This document shows, one piece after another, positions 36,504 to 45,090 of a stretch of DNA of 49,699 nucleotides; within the stretch, counting starts at the first letter, position 1; each line of letters opens with the position of its first letter. Made by a program: the position numbers and the translations under genes. The notes below the pieces were generated by a model. That model saw only the letters and a program-made list of their open reading frames with translations. It searched no databases and was not told where the DNA came from. This DNA is from Ramlibacter sp. (GTDB taxonomy: Bacteria > Pseudomonadota > Gammaproteobacteria > Burkholderiales > Burkholderiaceae_C): NCBI RefSeq assembly GCF_029866045.1, contig NZ_JARXAB010000068.1, forward strand, positions 1-49,699. The letters run 5' to 3'.

Positions 36504-38108
36504 GTGAAGCAGGGCCTCTCACTACGCGTCTCCCAGCACCTGGCGCTGACGCCCCAGCTGCAGCAGTCCATTCGCCTTCTGCAGTTGTCGACCCTCGAGC
36601 TGGCCCAGGAGGTCGAGCAGATGCTCGGCGACAACCCCTTCCTCGAGGTGTCCGACGATCAGTCCCCGCGCGAGGAATTCGGTCTGGCCAGCGCCGACCA
36701 GCCAGTGGCCGAGGTGGTGGAGGCTGGCGAGGAATATGGCCTGGGCGCCGAGGTCCTTGCCGAGGCCGGCGAGCGCCTCGCGCAAGACAGCGCGCCTACC
36801 TCATTGTCCGAATCTGGGTCGGAGTCCACGTCCGATTCGGCGGCTGAATCCGGCCCCAGCGACTGGGAGGGTGACGGCAGCACCGAGGTCGTCCCTGACG
36901 ACGGCGAGTGGGGCGGTGACGCGCCGGCGCGTAAGTCCTCGGGCTCGGAGGATGACGATGTCGACGCCACCGAGCTCGCGCGCGGCAATGAGTCCTTGCA
37001 GGACCACCTGCACCGCCAGGCCCTGGGTCTGCGGCTAGCCCGCGAAGATGTGGCCGCGCTTCGCTTCCTGATCGAATCGCTCAACGAAGACGGCTACCTG
37101 GAAGACCCGCTGGAGGATCTGGCGGCCACCCTCGCGCCTGGAGACTTCGAACAGCAGGAGGAACTGGTTCACCACTTCACCGTGGCCCTGCGCCTGCTGC
37201 ATCACCTGGAGCCGGTGGGCGTGGGCGCGCGTACCCTGGCCGAGTGCCTGACCTTGCAATTACAGGCGCTGGCGGAGGCGGCCGATGACGCCCAAGAGGC
37301 CCTGTGCATGGTCGCGCTGGCCATCGTGCGTCAACCGATGGAGCTGCTGGCCCGGCGTGACGTCAAGCGCCTGATGGCAGCCACGGGGGAGGGCGAGGCC
37401 GAGATCAAGGCGGCGATCGGCCTGATCGGGCGGCTCGAGCCCAAACCGGGCCGGCGCTTCGTCGATGTTGAGCGCAATGTGGTCGTGCCCGATGTCATCG
37501 TGACGCGCACGATGCGCGGCGGCCAGGCCCGGCTGCGGGTGCAGCTCAATCCGGACGTGATGCCACGCTTGCGTGTGCACGACATCTATGCCGGCGCGCT
37601 CAAGGGCCACAAGGGTGACGGTCAGCAGGCCTTGCAGCAGCGGCTGCAGGAGGCGCGCTGGTTCATCAAGAACATTCAGCAGCGGTTTGACACCATCTTG
37701 CGCGTCTCCAACGCCATCGTGGAGCGGCAAAAGAACTTCTTCACGCACGGTGAGCTGGCGATGCGGCCCCTGGTGCTGCGCGAGATCGCCGACGAGCTGG
37801 GCCTGCACGAGTCGACCATCTCGCGGGTGACCACCGCCAAATACATGTCCACGCCTTACGGCACTTTCGAGCTGAAGTACTTCTTCGGCTCCGCCCTGGG
37901 TACCGAAAGCGGCGCTAACGCCTCCAGCACCGCGGTGCGCGCTTTGATTCGCCAACTGGTGGCGGCCGAGAGCCCGAACAAACCGCTGTCGGACAGCCAG
38001 ATCTCCGACATGCTCAAGGAGCAGGGCATCGAGTGCGCGCGGCGTACGGTGGCCAAGTACCGTGAGGCCCTGCGCATCGCACCTGCCAACCTGCGCAAGG
38101 CACTCTGA
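36504..38108 (+). CDS. rpoN: RNA polymerase sigma-54 factor
   Basis: Sigma-54, needed for enhancer-dependent promoters (nitrogen, flagella and others). The 534-residue protein starts at GTG 36504 with AGGAGG at 36494-36499. Region I is the Gln/Leu-rich LSLRVSQHLALTPQLQQSIR and LLQLSTLELAQEVEQ. Region II is an acidic stretch rich in Ser, Glu and Asp (about 80-155). Region III includes the core-binding and helix-turn-helix parts (LREIADELGLHESTISRVT) and the RpoN box ARRTVAKYRE near the C-terminus. It lies directly after lptB; hpf and ptsN, often next to rpoN, are about 28 kb to the left. Confidence 0.97.
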   Translation: MKQGLSLRVSQHLALTPQLQQSIRLLQLSTLELAQEVEQMLGDNPFLEVSDDQSPREEFGLASADQPVAEVVEAGEEYGLGAEVLAEAGERLAQDSAPTSLSESGSESTSDSAAESGPSDWEGDGSTEVVPDDGEWGGDAPARKSSGSEDDDVDATELARGNESLQDHLHRQALGLRLAREDVAALRFLIESLNEDGYLEDPLEDLAATLAPGDFEQQEELVHHFTVALRLLHHLEPVGVGARTLAECLTLQLQALAEAADDAQEALCMVALAIVRQPMELLARRDVKRLMAATGEGEAEIKAAIGLIGRLEPKPGRRFVDVERNVVVPDVIVTRTMRGGQARLRVQLNPDVMPRLRVHDIYAGALKGHKGDGQQALQQRLQEARWFIKNIQQRFDTILRVSNAIVERQKNFFTHGELAMRPLVLREIADELGLHESTISRVTTAKYMSTPYGTFELKYFFGSALGTESGANASSTAVRALIRQLVAAESPNKPLSDSQISDMLKEQGIECARRTVAKYREALRIAPANLRKAL

Positions 38109-38192
38109 CACCCGGGTGCCGCTCTGTATCGCTGTTTCTGCCTGATTCCTGCGCCGGGCGGTGTCCGCGCCTGACCTTATCCTTCTGACCCG

Positions 38193-39464
38193 ATGAACGA
38201 CCTCCCGCTTTTTCTTCCTTGCGCCGCCGGCGTCGAGGACCTGCTGGCCGACGAGGTGCACCGCCTCACCGGCCTGGCCGGCGAGGCCTTGCTTATCGGC
38301 CGCGGCGGCGTGGTGGCTACAGCATCCTGGCGCGAGGCCCTGCGGTTGAACCTCCACAGCCGCCTGGCGCAGCGGGTGCTGGTGCAACTCTCGCATACGC
38401 CCTACCGCGGCGAGGAAGACCTGTACGAAGCGGCGTCGGCGGTGGCCTGGGAGATCTGGTTCACGCCGCGCCAGACCTTCAAGGTGGAAATCACCGCCCA
38501 GCACAGCCCGCTCAAAAGCCTGAACTTCGCTGCGCTCAAGGTGAAGGATGCGGTGGTTGACCGTTTTCGCGCCAAGTCCGGTGAGCGCCCCAGCGTGGAA
38601 ACCCGCTGGCCTGATGCCCGCCTGTATGTGCACCTCACCTCCACCCACTGCACGCTTTACATCGACACCTCCGGTGAGCCGCTGTTCAAGCGCGGCTGGC
38701 GCGAGGACAAGGGCGACGCGCCGTTGAAGGAAACCCTGGCGGCCGCCATGATCGCCGCCAGTGGCTGGAACGCCGACATGCCGCTGTACGACCCCTGCTG
38801 CGGCAGCGGCACCATTGCCATCGAGGCCGCTCAGGTCGCCTGCGGCATCGCGCCGGGCTTGCAGCGGAGCTTCGGTTTCGAGAAGCTGCTGCCTTACCAG
38901 CCGCATGTGTGGGCGTCTCTCAAGACCGAGGCGCAGGCGATGCGGCGTGAGCCGCAGGTCCCCATCTTCGGCTCCGACGTGGCCTTTCGCATGGTCGACT
39001 TTGCCCAGCGCAATGCCGAGCGCGCTGGCGTGGCCAGCGCCTTGCAACTGCGAGGCGGCGACGCCTTACAGCGCATGCCGCCTTGCGCCGCGCCTGCGGT
39101 CATGCTGGTCAATCCGCCCTATGGTGAGCGCATCGAGGCCGCCGGCGTGGCCGGCGTCTCCAGCCGCGGTGGGCGCGAAACCGCGCGCGATGAAAGCGGC
39201 CAGGACTCCGCGGGCGACTTCTTCGTCCGCCTAGCCAGCCACTGGAAGAAAAACTACCCTGGCTGGACCGCCTGGATGCTCACCCCCGACCTCAAGCTGC
39301 CCTCGCGCATGCGGCTCAAAGAGTCGCGCCGGGTGCCGATGTGGAACGGCCCGCTGGAATGCCGCCTGTTTCGCTTCGACATGGTGGCCGGCTCAGTCCG
39401 CGCGCGTGAATCCGCGCCGACCACGCCCGCCTCACCCGAGGGTGACCCGCAGGCCGGTGCCTGA
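38193..39464 (+). CDS. THUMP-domain SAM-dependent RNA methyltransferase (RlmL N-terminal type)
   Basis: Predicted RNA guanine-N2 methyltransferase of the YcbY/RlmL-TrmN family. The 423-residue protein has an N-terminal ferredoxin-like and THUMP part (LFLPCAAGVEDLLADEVHRL, SLNFAALKVKDAVVDRFRAK, GEPLFKRGWREDKGDAPLKE). A Rossmann methyltransferase domain follows, with the SAM motif DPCCGSG (200-206) and the catalytic NPPYGE (307-312). It lacks the second, RlmK-like domain of E. coli RlmL. The substrate (23S rRNA G2445 or a tRNA) cannot be decided. Confidence 0.9.
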   Translation: MNDLPLFLPCAAGVEDLLADEVHRLTGLAGEALLIGRGGVVATASWREALRLNLHSRLAQRVLVQLSHTPYRGEEDLYEAASAVAWEIWFTPRQTFKVEITAQHSPLKSLNFAALKVKDAVVDRFRAKSGERPSVETRWPDARLYVHLTSTHCTLYIDTSGEPLFKRGWREDKGDAPLKETLAAAMIAASGWNADMPLYDPCCGSGTIAIEAAQVACGIAPGLQRSFGFEKLLPYQPHVWASLKTEAQAMRREPQVPIFGSDVAFRMVDFAQRNAERAGVASALQLRGGDALQRMPPCAAPAVMLVNPPYGERIEAAGVAGVSSRGGRETARDESGQDSAGDFFVRLASHWKKNYPGWTAWMLTPDLKLPSRMRLKESRRVPMWNGPLECRLFRFDMVAGSVRARESAPTTPASPEGDPQAGA

Positions 39465-39473
39465 CCCTGGCCG

Positions 39474-39902
39474 ATGAACGCCGTCCTCGATACCAACATC
39501 GTGCTCGACGCCTTCGTCTTCGCCGACGAAGCCGCCAAGCCCTTGCGCGTCGCCCTGGAGGCTGGGCGCCTGCGATGGTGGGCCACGGCGGCGATGCGCG
39601 AGGAACTCGAGCGGGTACTGGGCTATCCTCAGATCGCGCCGCGTCTGGCCTACTACGGTCTGGCGCCCCAAGTGGTGCTGGACGCCTTCGACCGCCACGC
39701 CACGCTGGTCGAGGCGCCCGTCAAGGCGCCCCTGACCTGCAGCGATCCCGACGACCAGAAATTCATCGACCTGGCGGTATCTCGCCAGGCCCTGCTGCTT
39801 TCCAAGGACCGCGCCGTCCTGTCCATGAAAAAGCGCCTGGCGCCTTGGTCTGTCCAGGCCCGGTCCGCGCTCCACCCCGAAGACCTCCATGAGCCAGCCT
39901 GA
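39474..39902 (+). CDS. PIN-domain ribonuclease (putative toxin, PIN_3/COG1569 type)
   Basis: A 142-residue PIN-fold protein. The acidic metal-binding residues are in place: Asp6 in VLDTNIVLDAF, Glu44 in MREELERVLGYP, Asp94 in SDPDDQKF and Asp112 in LLSKDRAVL. The family is often called a toxin component, but no antitoxin gene precedes it: the gene upstream is the methyltransferase, 9 bases away. The stop lies 14 bases inside the next gene. It may be a housekeeping RNase rather than part of a toxin-antitoxin pair. Confidence 0.85.
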   Translation: MNAVLDTNIVLDAFVFADEAAKPLRVALEAGRLRWWATAAMREELERVLGYPQIAPRLAYYGLAPQVVLDAFDRHATLVEAPVKAPLTCSDPDDQKFIDLAVSRQALLLSKDRAVLSMKKRLAPWSVQARSALHPEDLHEPA

Positions 39903-40662
39903 TTCCGTTTCCCCCGCTGATCCCAAGCCCCTGGGCCCCGACGACTTCGACGCCCAGGACCTGGCCCTCGACCACATGCGCGAGTCCGAACCCGAGACGC
40001 CCGACTGGGAGTTCTGCGAGGGCTTCCTGGCGGCGCTCGTCTGTACCCGCCGCGAGGTGCCGGCGGAGGAATACTGGCCGCCCCTGCTCGGGTCGGACTT
40101 CAGGCCCATGGCCCAGATGGAATTCATCCTGCGCTGGAAGCAACGCTGGCAGGAAGTGGCCGCCGCCCTGGACGCCGAGGTCGAAATGCTGGACGACGAG
40201 CGCGCCTACCAGCCCGCGGCCATTGACGTGCGTGGCGCCCTGCTCGCGCTGCCCGAGGCCGAACGCGGCGAGGTTCCGCTGGCCGAGCTGCCCTCTTTCG
40301 CCGAGACCTGGGCCCATGGCTTTTTGCATGCGGTCCAGACCTTTTCCGACGACTGGGCACCGCCGCGTGACCGCGAGGCCGTCGAAATGCTGGACGATGC
40401 CATTGCGGACATCGAGGACCTGACCCGCCCCGACACGGACACGCCCATCCTGTCCATGCACAGCGAGGATGGCCCGCCCAGCGTGAGCCAGCGCCGCATC
40501 GACCAGTACGGCTCGGCCCTGTGGGGCGTGTATGAGCTGCGCAAGCTTTGGAAAAGCATGGGCCCGCGCGTGGTGGCGGTGCGCAAGGCGGAGGGGCCAG
40601 GGCGCAATGACCCCTGCAGTTGCGGCTCGGGCAAGAAATTCAAGAAGTGTTGCGGGGCCTGA
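39889..40662 (+). CDS. YecA/UPF0149 family protein with C-terminal SEC-C zinc motif
   Basis: A 257-residue protein with an N-terminal YgfB/YecA-like acidic helical domain (EFCEGFLAALVCTRREVPAE, WAHGFLHAVQTFSDDW). It ends in a SEC-C motif RNDPCSCGSGKKFKKCCG, with Cys243, Cys245, Cys254 and Cys255. The same motif ends SecA, where it binds zinc and contacts SecB and ribosomes. YecA proteins are thought to interact with ribosomes; the role here is unknown. It overlaps the PIN gene by 14 bases. Confidence 0.87.
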   Translation: MSQPDSVSPADPKPLGPDDFDAQDLALDHMRESEPETPDWEFCEGFLAALVCTRREVPAEEYWPPLLGSDFRPMAQMEFILRWKQRWQEVAAALDAEVEMLDDERAYQPAAIDVRGALLALPEAERGEVPLAELPSFAETWAHGFLHAVQTFSDDWAPPRDREAVEMLDDAIADIEDLTRPDTDTPILSMHSEDGPPSVSQRRIDQYGSALWGVYELRKLWKSMGPRVVAVRKAEGPGRNDPCSCGSGKKFKKCCGA

Positions 40663-40686
40663 GCCTTCAGTAGTCTGCGGTATCTA

Positions 40687-40716
40687 TCAGGCCCCGCCCT
40701 GACACATCTGTTTTCG
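40687..40716 (+). terminator. Weak hairpin after the YecA gene
   Basis: TCAGG (40687-40691) pairs with CCTGA (40698-40702) around a six-base loop; a TTTT run follows nine bases later. A terminator would be expected here before the LacI gene, but stem and spacing are poor. Confidence 0.25.
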
Positions 40717-40768
40717 AAGCGGGTGATTACCCGGGTTTCTTCTAGGTCTGTCCCAGGCCCTCACGCGC

Positions 40769-40774
40769 TACAGT
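40769..40774 (+). promoter_or_regulatory. -10 element of the LacI-type regulator gene
   Basis: CTACAGT with hexamer TACAGT, seven bases before the palindromic operator. The predicted transcription start falls inside the operator, which would suit autorepression. No good -35 hexamer was found. Confidence 0.35.
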
Positions 40775-40780
40775 AAAGCC

Positions 40781-40796
40781 TTGCATACGTATGCAA
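40781..40796. promoter_or_regulatory. Perfect palindromic LacI-family operator
   Basis: TTGCATACGTATGCAA is a 16-base perfect palindrome with a central CG, the classic form of a LacI/GalR operator, 14 bases before the regulator's ATG. No second copy was found in the 76-base gap before the transport operon. The regulator may therefore act mainly on its own promoter with read-through, or the operon's promoter is this one. Confidence 0.75.
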
Positions 40797-40810
40797 ATCT
40801 GTAGATCGAC

Positions 40811-41920
40811 ATGGCATCAGCGTCCGTCATCGATGTATCCCGGCGCCCTGAGTGCCGGCCGGCACATGTCACCTCTCGCGACGTGGCGGCAGCGGCTGGC
40901 GTCTCGCAGTCGGCGGTAAGCCGTTGCTTTACCCCGGGGGCGAGCGTGGCTCCGCAAACACGCGAGCGTGTCATGAAGGTGGCTGCCGACCTGGGCTACC
41001 GGCCCAATCTGCATGCCAGGACCCTGAGCACCGGCCGCACCCGCATCATCGGCGTGGTCCTGGCCCACCTCGACAATCTGTTCTACCCGCGCTTTCTGCA
41101 GCTGCTTACCGAGCGACTGCAGGCCGAGGGCATGCAGCTCTTGCTTTTCGTTGCCGATGGCCGCCAGGGGAACTTGCTGGAGCAGTTGCTGCAGTACCGG
41201 GTCGACGGGATTGTGCTGGCCGCGACCACGCTGCATTCAGAGCTCGCTAAGGCCTGTGCCCAGGCCGGCATTCCGGTTGTCTTGTTCAACCGCGTTGCAG
41301 ATACCCAAGACAGCGGCTTCCACTCGGTGCAAACCAACCAGGCCGAGGGCGCGCGCCAGCTAACCCGCTTCCTATTGGACAACGATCATCGGCGCATCGC
41401 CTACTTGGCGGGAAGCCAGGACGCGTCCACCAACCAGGCGCGCGAGCAGGGTTGTCGCCAGGCGCTGGCTGAAGGGCGTCGTCGCCTCTTCGCCTACGGC
41501 GAGGGTGACTACCGCGCGGATCGGGCCCAGGGGGTGGTTCGGGGATGGTATGTCGGTGATGATGGTGCTCGTAGGCCTGTCAGTGACTGCCCTGACGCGA
41601 TCGTGGTCGCCGACGATCAGATGGCGCTGGCGGTGATGGACACCCTGCGTCACGAGCTCGGCCTGCAAGTGCCCGAGCAGGTCTCGGTGGTCGGCTTTGA
41701 CGATGTCCCTCAAGCTGCTTGGGCGGCCTACCAGCTCACCACCTACACGCAGCCCTTGCCCGAAATGATCGAGTCGGTGCTGCAGCTGCTGACCGCCCAG
41801 CTCAAGGCGCAAAGCGCTGACGCCAAGCGCAAGCCCCGTGGCAAGGCCGTGGTCCTCACCGGCCAATTGCAAATTCGTCAATCGGCACGCCAGCGATCGA
41901 CAACCCGGCCCAGGCGATGA
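40811..41920 (+). CDS. LacI/GalR-family transcriptional regulator
   Basis: A 369-residue repressor. The helix-turn-helix and hinge are clear: VTSRDVAAAAGVSQSAVSRC followed by VMKVAADLGYRPNLHARTLS (residues 20-75). Next comes a periplasmic-binding-like sugar-sensing domain (IIGVVLAHLDNLFYPRFLQL, DGIVLAATTL, FLLDNDHRRIAYLAGSQDAS, VSVVGFDDVPQAAW). It has about 19 residues before the HTH and a basic tail, longer than usual. It lies next to a palindromic operator and upstream of a CUT1 transporter operon that it most likely regulates. Confidence 0.93.
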   Translation: MASASVIDVSRRPECRPAHVTSRDVAAAAGVSQSAVSRCFTPGASVAPQTRERVMKVAADLGYRPNLHARTLSTGRTRIIGVVLAHLDNLFYPRFLQLLTERLQAEGMQLLLFVADGRQGNLLEQLLQYRVDGIVLAATTLHSELAKACAQAGIPVVLFNRVADTQDSGFHSVQTNQAEGARQLTRFLLDNDHRRIAYLAGSQDASTNQAREQGCRQALAEGRRRLFAYGEGDYRADRAQGVVRGWYVGDDGARRPVSDCPDAIVVADDQMALAVMDTLRHELGLQVPEQVSVVGFDDVPQAAWAAYQLTTYTQPLPEMIESVLQLLTAQLKAQSADAKRKPRGKAVVLTGQLQIRQSARQRSTTRPRR

Positions 41921-41996
41921 CGTTGCCACAAGCCGGTGAGCCTTTTTTTCCCCTCACCCCTGATCCCTTACCTACCCCCCAAAAAGGAGACAAGCG

Positions 41997-43313
41997 ATGA
42001 TGCAACGACGCGAATGGATGCAATGGGCCAGTGCCTCGGCCCTTGGCGCTTACGGCGCAGGTTCGGCGATGGCGCAGAGCGCCACGATCAAGCCCGGAAA
42101 GCCCTACGCGGGCCAGACAGTCAACGTGCTGAGTGTGGTGGCGCCGCAATTCAGCGCCCACGAGGCCCGGCTCTCGGAGTTCGAAGCCCTCACCGGCATC
42201 AAGGTGAAGTACCAGTATGTGCCCTTCGCCAGCACACGGGAAAAGCTCACCGCAGAACTCGTGGCCAAGACCGACCAGTACGACGTGCTGAGCGCTATGG
42301 ACATCTGGGGCCCCAGCCTCTACAACCTGTTCGAGCCGCTCAACGCCCGCCTGGCGGAGAAAAAGATCGACATGACCGCGCGCTACCCGCAGGCCCACCT
42401 GCGTGCCGCGCGTGACGGGCTAGGCAATGGCCCGAACTACATCGGCTTCCCGATCCGCGGCCACGTGCAGCTGATGTTCTACCGGAAGGACATTTTCGCC
42501 CGCCTGGGCCTGAAGGCGCCCGAGACCTGGGCCGATATGGTCGAGGCCAGCAAGGTCATCCAATCCAAGACCGACATGGCCGGTGTGGCGATGTACTACG
42601 GCAAGGGCGGTGGCCAGAACCTGATGATCTGGATGAATTACCTGTGGGGCAATGGCGGCGACCTGGTCGACGCCAAGGGCCAAGTCGCCTTCAACTCGCC
42701 ACAGGCGGTGCTCGCCACGCAGCAATACCTGGACGTGCTTCTCAAGCACAAGGCTGCGCCGGCGGCAAGTGCCTCCTTCAACGAGACAGATGCGGTGAAT
42801 TCAGTGGCGCAGGGCAAGAGCGCGATGGTCCCCGTGTGGTGGTGGCGCTATGCCAACCTGACCGACGCCAAGACCTCCACCCTCAAGCCAGAGCAGGTAG
42901 GCTTCGCGCCACTGCCCTCCGTTGCCGGTAAGGCGGGTACAACCTACACCAACACGTGGTTCTATGGTGTCAACCGCAACAGCGCGCGCAAGGATGCGGC
43001 GATGGAATTCCTCGCCTGGCTCACCCAGCCCGAGATCGAGCGTGACCTGCTCCTGGACAGGACCAAGAACGAGGTGGTCGCGGTACAGGTTCCCAACTTG
43101 ATCAACGGCGATGTCAACGTCCGCTTTGGTGGGATGCATGTGTCGGCCGCGCAGTCGCTCAAGGCCGCTCGTGGCGTCCCGCTGTTCGCGCAGTGGCCGC
43201 AGATGTCGGACCTGCTCGAGGCAACCGTCAACGAACTGGCGTCGGGTAAGGGCGACGTGAAGTCGGCGCTTGACGGCGCTGCACAGCGCGCCCGACGCAT
43301 CATGCGCGCCTGA
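41997..43313 (+). CDS. ABC transporter sugar-binding protein (family 1 extracellular solute-binding)
   Basis: Periplasmic binding protein of a CUT1 uptake system. The 438-residue protein has an export signal with an RREW pair (MMQRREWMQWASASALG... ending near SAMA); a Tat route is possible. The body shows the family features LSEFEALTGIKVKYQYVPF, DVLSAMDIWG and GYPVRG-like IGFPIRGHVQLMFYRKDIF. The C-terminal lobe includes AAMEFLAWLTQPEIERDLLL. AAGGAG at 41984-41989 is seven bases before ATG 41997. It begins the transport-catabolic operon; the ligand is not predictable. Confidence 0.9.
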   Translation: MMQRREWMQWASASALGAYGAGSAMAQSATIKPGKPYAGQTVNVLSVVAPQFSAHEARLSEFEALTGIKVKYQYVPFASTREKLTAELVAKTDQYDVLSAMDIWGPSLYNLFEPLNARLAEKKIDMTARYPQAHLRAARDGLGNGPNYIGFPIRGHVQLMFYRKDIFARLGLKAPETWADMVEASKVIQSKTDMAGVAMYYGKGGGQNLMIWMNYLWGNGGDLVDAKGQVAFNSPQAVLATQQYLDVLLKHKAAPAASASFNETDAVNSVAQGKSAMVPVWWWRYANLTDAKTSTLKPEQVGFAPLPSVAGKAGTTYTNTWFYGVNRNSARKDAAMEFLAWLTQPEIERDLLLDRTKNEVVAVQVPNLINGDVNVRFGGMHVSAAQSLKAARGVPLFAQWPQMSDLLEATVNELASGKGDVKSALDGAAQRARRIMRA

Positions 43314-43320
43314 TCGGTCC

Positions 43321-44196
43321 ATGCAGCGACTGCACATCCCGGCCTGGGTCTGGCTCCTCACGCCAGCCCTGGCCTTCGTCTTGGCCATGGCGGTGTTTCC
43401 TCTGGGCTACTCCTTCGTCCTGAGCTTGCGGGACTGGAAGCTGGCCCGCAGCGACACGCCAGGTGATTGGGTCGGTCTCGAAAACTACATCACCTTGCTC
43501 ACCGACGACCCGGAGTTTCTGGAGTCGGTGGGGGTGACGCTGATCTTCGTGGGCTGGGATGTCGCGGTCACCTTATTCCTTGCGCTGGGGGCGGCTTTGC
43601 TGCTTAAACGCCAAGGGCGGCTGACCTCGCTCGGGCGGGTCTTGCTGGTGCTGCCTTTTGTGATGAGTCCGGCGGTTATCGGCATTTCCTTCCGGTTTTT
43701 CTTCAACGCCGAATACGGCATCGCTCAGTACCTGTTTGGCTTGCTCATACCGGCGCTGCAGGGGCGCGTTTGGCTCTCCGACAGCCAACTCGCCATGGCG
43801 GCAGTGGTCGCTGCCGACGTGTGGCACTGGGCGCCCTACATGACGCTGGTGATTCTCGGTGGCCTGGCCTCGGTGCCGCCGGAGACACAGGAGGCAGCCG
43901 AGGTAGATGGCGCTGGCCCGATTCGCGTCTTCTGGGACGTGACCCTGCCACAGCTGATGCCTGTGCTGGGGATCGTTGTGATTTTGAAGTCGGTGTTTGC
44001 GCTGAAGGCTTTTGACAGCATCTTCACGCTGACCAACGGCGGTCCGGGCACCTCGACTCAGACCCTGGCTTACTACGTCTACAACAGCGCATTTGGCTAC
44101 TACGACATGGGCTATGCCGCTGCAGCGGCCTACCTGCTGACGGCGACGCTGCTGTGTATTGCCATGTTCTACCTGCGACTGGTCCTCAAAAAATGA
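43321..44196 (+). CDS. Sugar ABC transporter permease 1 (MalF-like)
   Basis: Inner-membrane permease of the CUT1 system. The 291-residue protein from ATG 43321 has six hydrophobic segments, starting WVWLLTPALAFVLAMAVFPL. The EAA loop is QEAAEVDGAGPIRVFWDVTL followed by PQLMP, which contacts the ATPase. It lies seven bases after the binding protein and overlaps permease 2 by four bases. Confidence 0.93.
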   Translation: MQRLHIPAWVWLLTPALAFVLAMAVFPLGYSFVLSLRDWKLARSDTPGDWVGLENYITLLTDDPEFLESVGVTLIFVGWDVAVTLFLALGAALLLKRQGRLTSLGRVLLVLPFVMSPAVIGISFRFFFNAEYGIAQYLFGLLIPALQGRVWLSDSQLAMAAVVAADVWHWAPYMTLVILGGLASVPPETQEAAEVDGAGPIRVFWDVTLPQLMPVLGIVVILKSVFALKAFDSIFTLTNGGPGTSTQTLAYYVYNSAFGYYDMGYAAAAAYLLTATLLCIAMFYLRLVLKK

Positions 44197-45059
44197 GCGA
44201 TGCCGTCTTGCGCGTTCCCGGTCCGGGCTTGGCCTTCGTGCGCCGATGGAGTTTCGATCTGCTGCACGGCGCAGCCGTGATGCTGCTGGTGGGCGTGATC
44301 GTCCTGCCCATCCTGTGGATCCTGCTCACCGCCTTCAAGCTGCCGCGCGACGTCTACTCGCTGGACGCCGCACTCTTTTTCCGGCCGACGCTGGAGAACC
44401 TGGTCACTGTCTTCGCCCATCCCTGGAACTTGGGCGGCAAGATCATCAACAGCCTGTTGGTCGCAGGCGGCACCGTGTTGCTGGCCATTCCCATGGCCAC
44501 GACGGCGGCCTACGCCTTCTCACGCTTTGAGTTCCCGCTCAAGAAATTCCTCTTTCTGCTGGTGATCGCTTCGCAGTTCATTCCGGCGGCGGTGGTGGTA
44601 CTGCCTTACTTTCTCATGTTCAAGGCCTACGGGCTGCTCGATACGCGCATCGCCCTGGTGCTGGTCAACCTGTCCATCGTTCTGCCCTATGCGGTGTGGA
44701 TGATCAAGGGCTTTCTGGACGCGGTGCCGCTGGAGATCGAGGAGTCGGCCATGGTCGACGGCGCGCCGCGCTGGCGGGTGCTGGCCGAGATCGTGGTGCC
44801 CGCCGCCTGGCCGGGCATCGTTACCGCGGCGGTCTTTAGCTTCACCCTGACCTGGAACGAGTTTCTCTTCGCCCTCATCTTGGGTAAGCAATATGCGTTG
44901 ACCCTGCCCATTGGGCTGATCGGCTTTCGCACCGAGCGGGGCGATCTGTGGGAGCTCATGGCGGCCGGCGGGCTGCTAATCACACTGCCCATGTTCCTCA
45001 TTTCCCTGATGGTGCAAAAGCACTTCGTCGGCAGTCTCACTGCCGGCTCGGTGCGCTGA
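44193..45059 (+). CDS. Sugar ABC transporter permease 2 (MalG-like)
   Basis: Second permease of the same system. At 288 residues it has six membrane segments and the EAA loop EIEESAMVDGAPRWRVLAEI followed by VVPAAWPG. The late segment FSFTLTWNEFLFALILGK is typical of MalG-like proteins. The start overlaps the previous stop (ATGA), so the permeases are translationally coupled. Confidence 0.93.
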   Translation: MSDAVLRVPGPGLAFVRRWSFDLLHGAAVMLLVGVIVLPILWILLTAFKLPRDVYSLDAALFFRPTLENLVTVFAHPWNLGGKIINSLLVAGGTVLLAIPMATTAAYAFSRFEFPLKKFLFLLVIASQFIPAAVVVLPYFLMFKAYGLLDTRIALVLVNLSIVLPYAVWMIKGFLDAVPLEIEESAMVDGAPRWRVLAEIVVPAAWPGIVTAAVFSFTLTWNEFLFALILGKQYALTLPIGLIGFRTERGDLWELMAAGGLLITLPMFLISLMVQKHFVGSLTAGSVR

Positions 45060-45090
45060 AGTCGCCCCTTTCCCGAACTCCACACCATTC

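Noticed and set aside
41935-41958. GGTGAG/CTCACC inverted repeat between the LacI gene and the binding protein as a terminator
   Set aside because: The T run is in the 12-base loop, not after the stem, so it does not form an intrinsic terminator.
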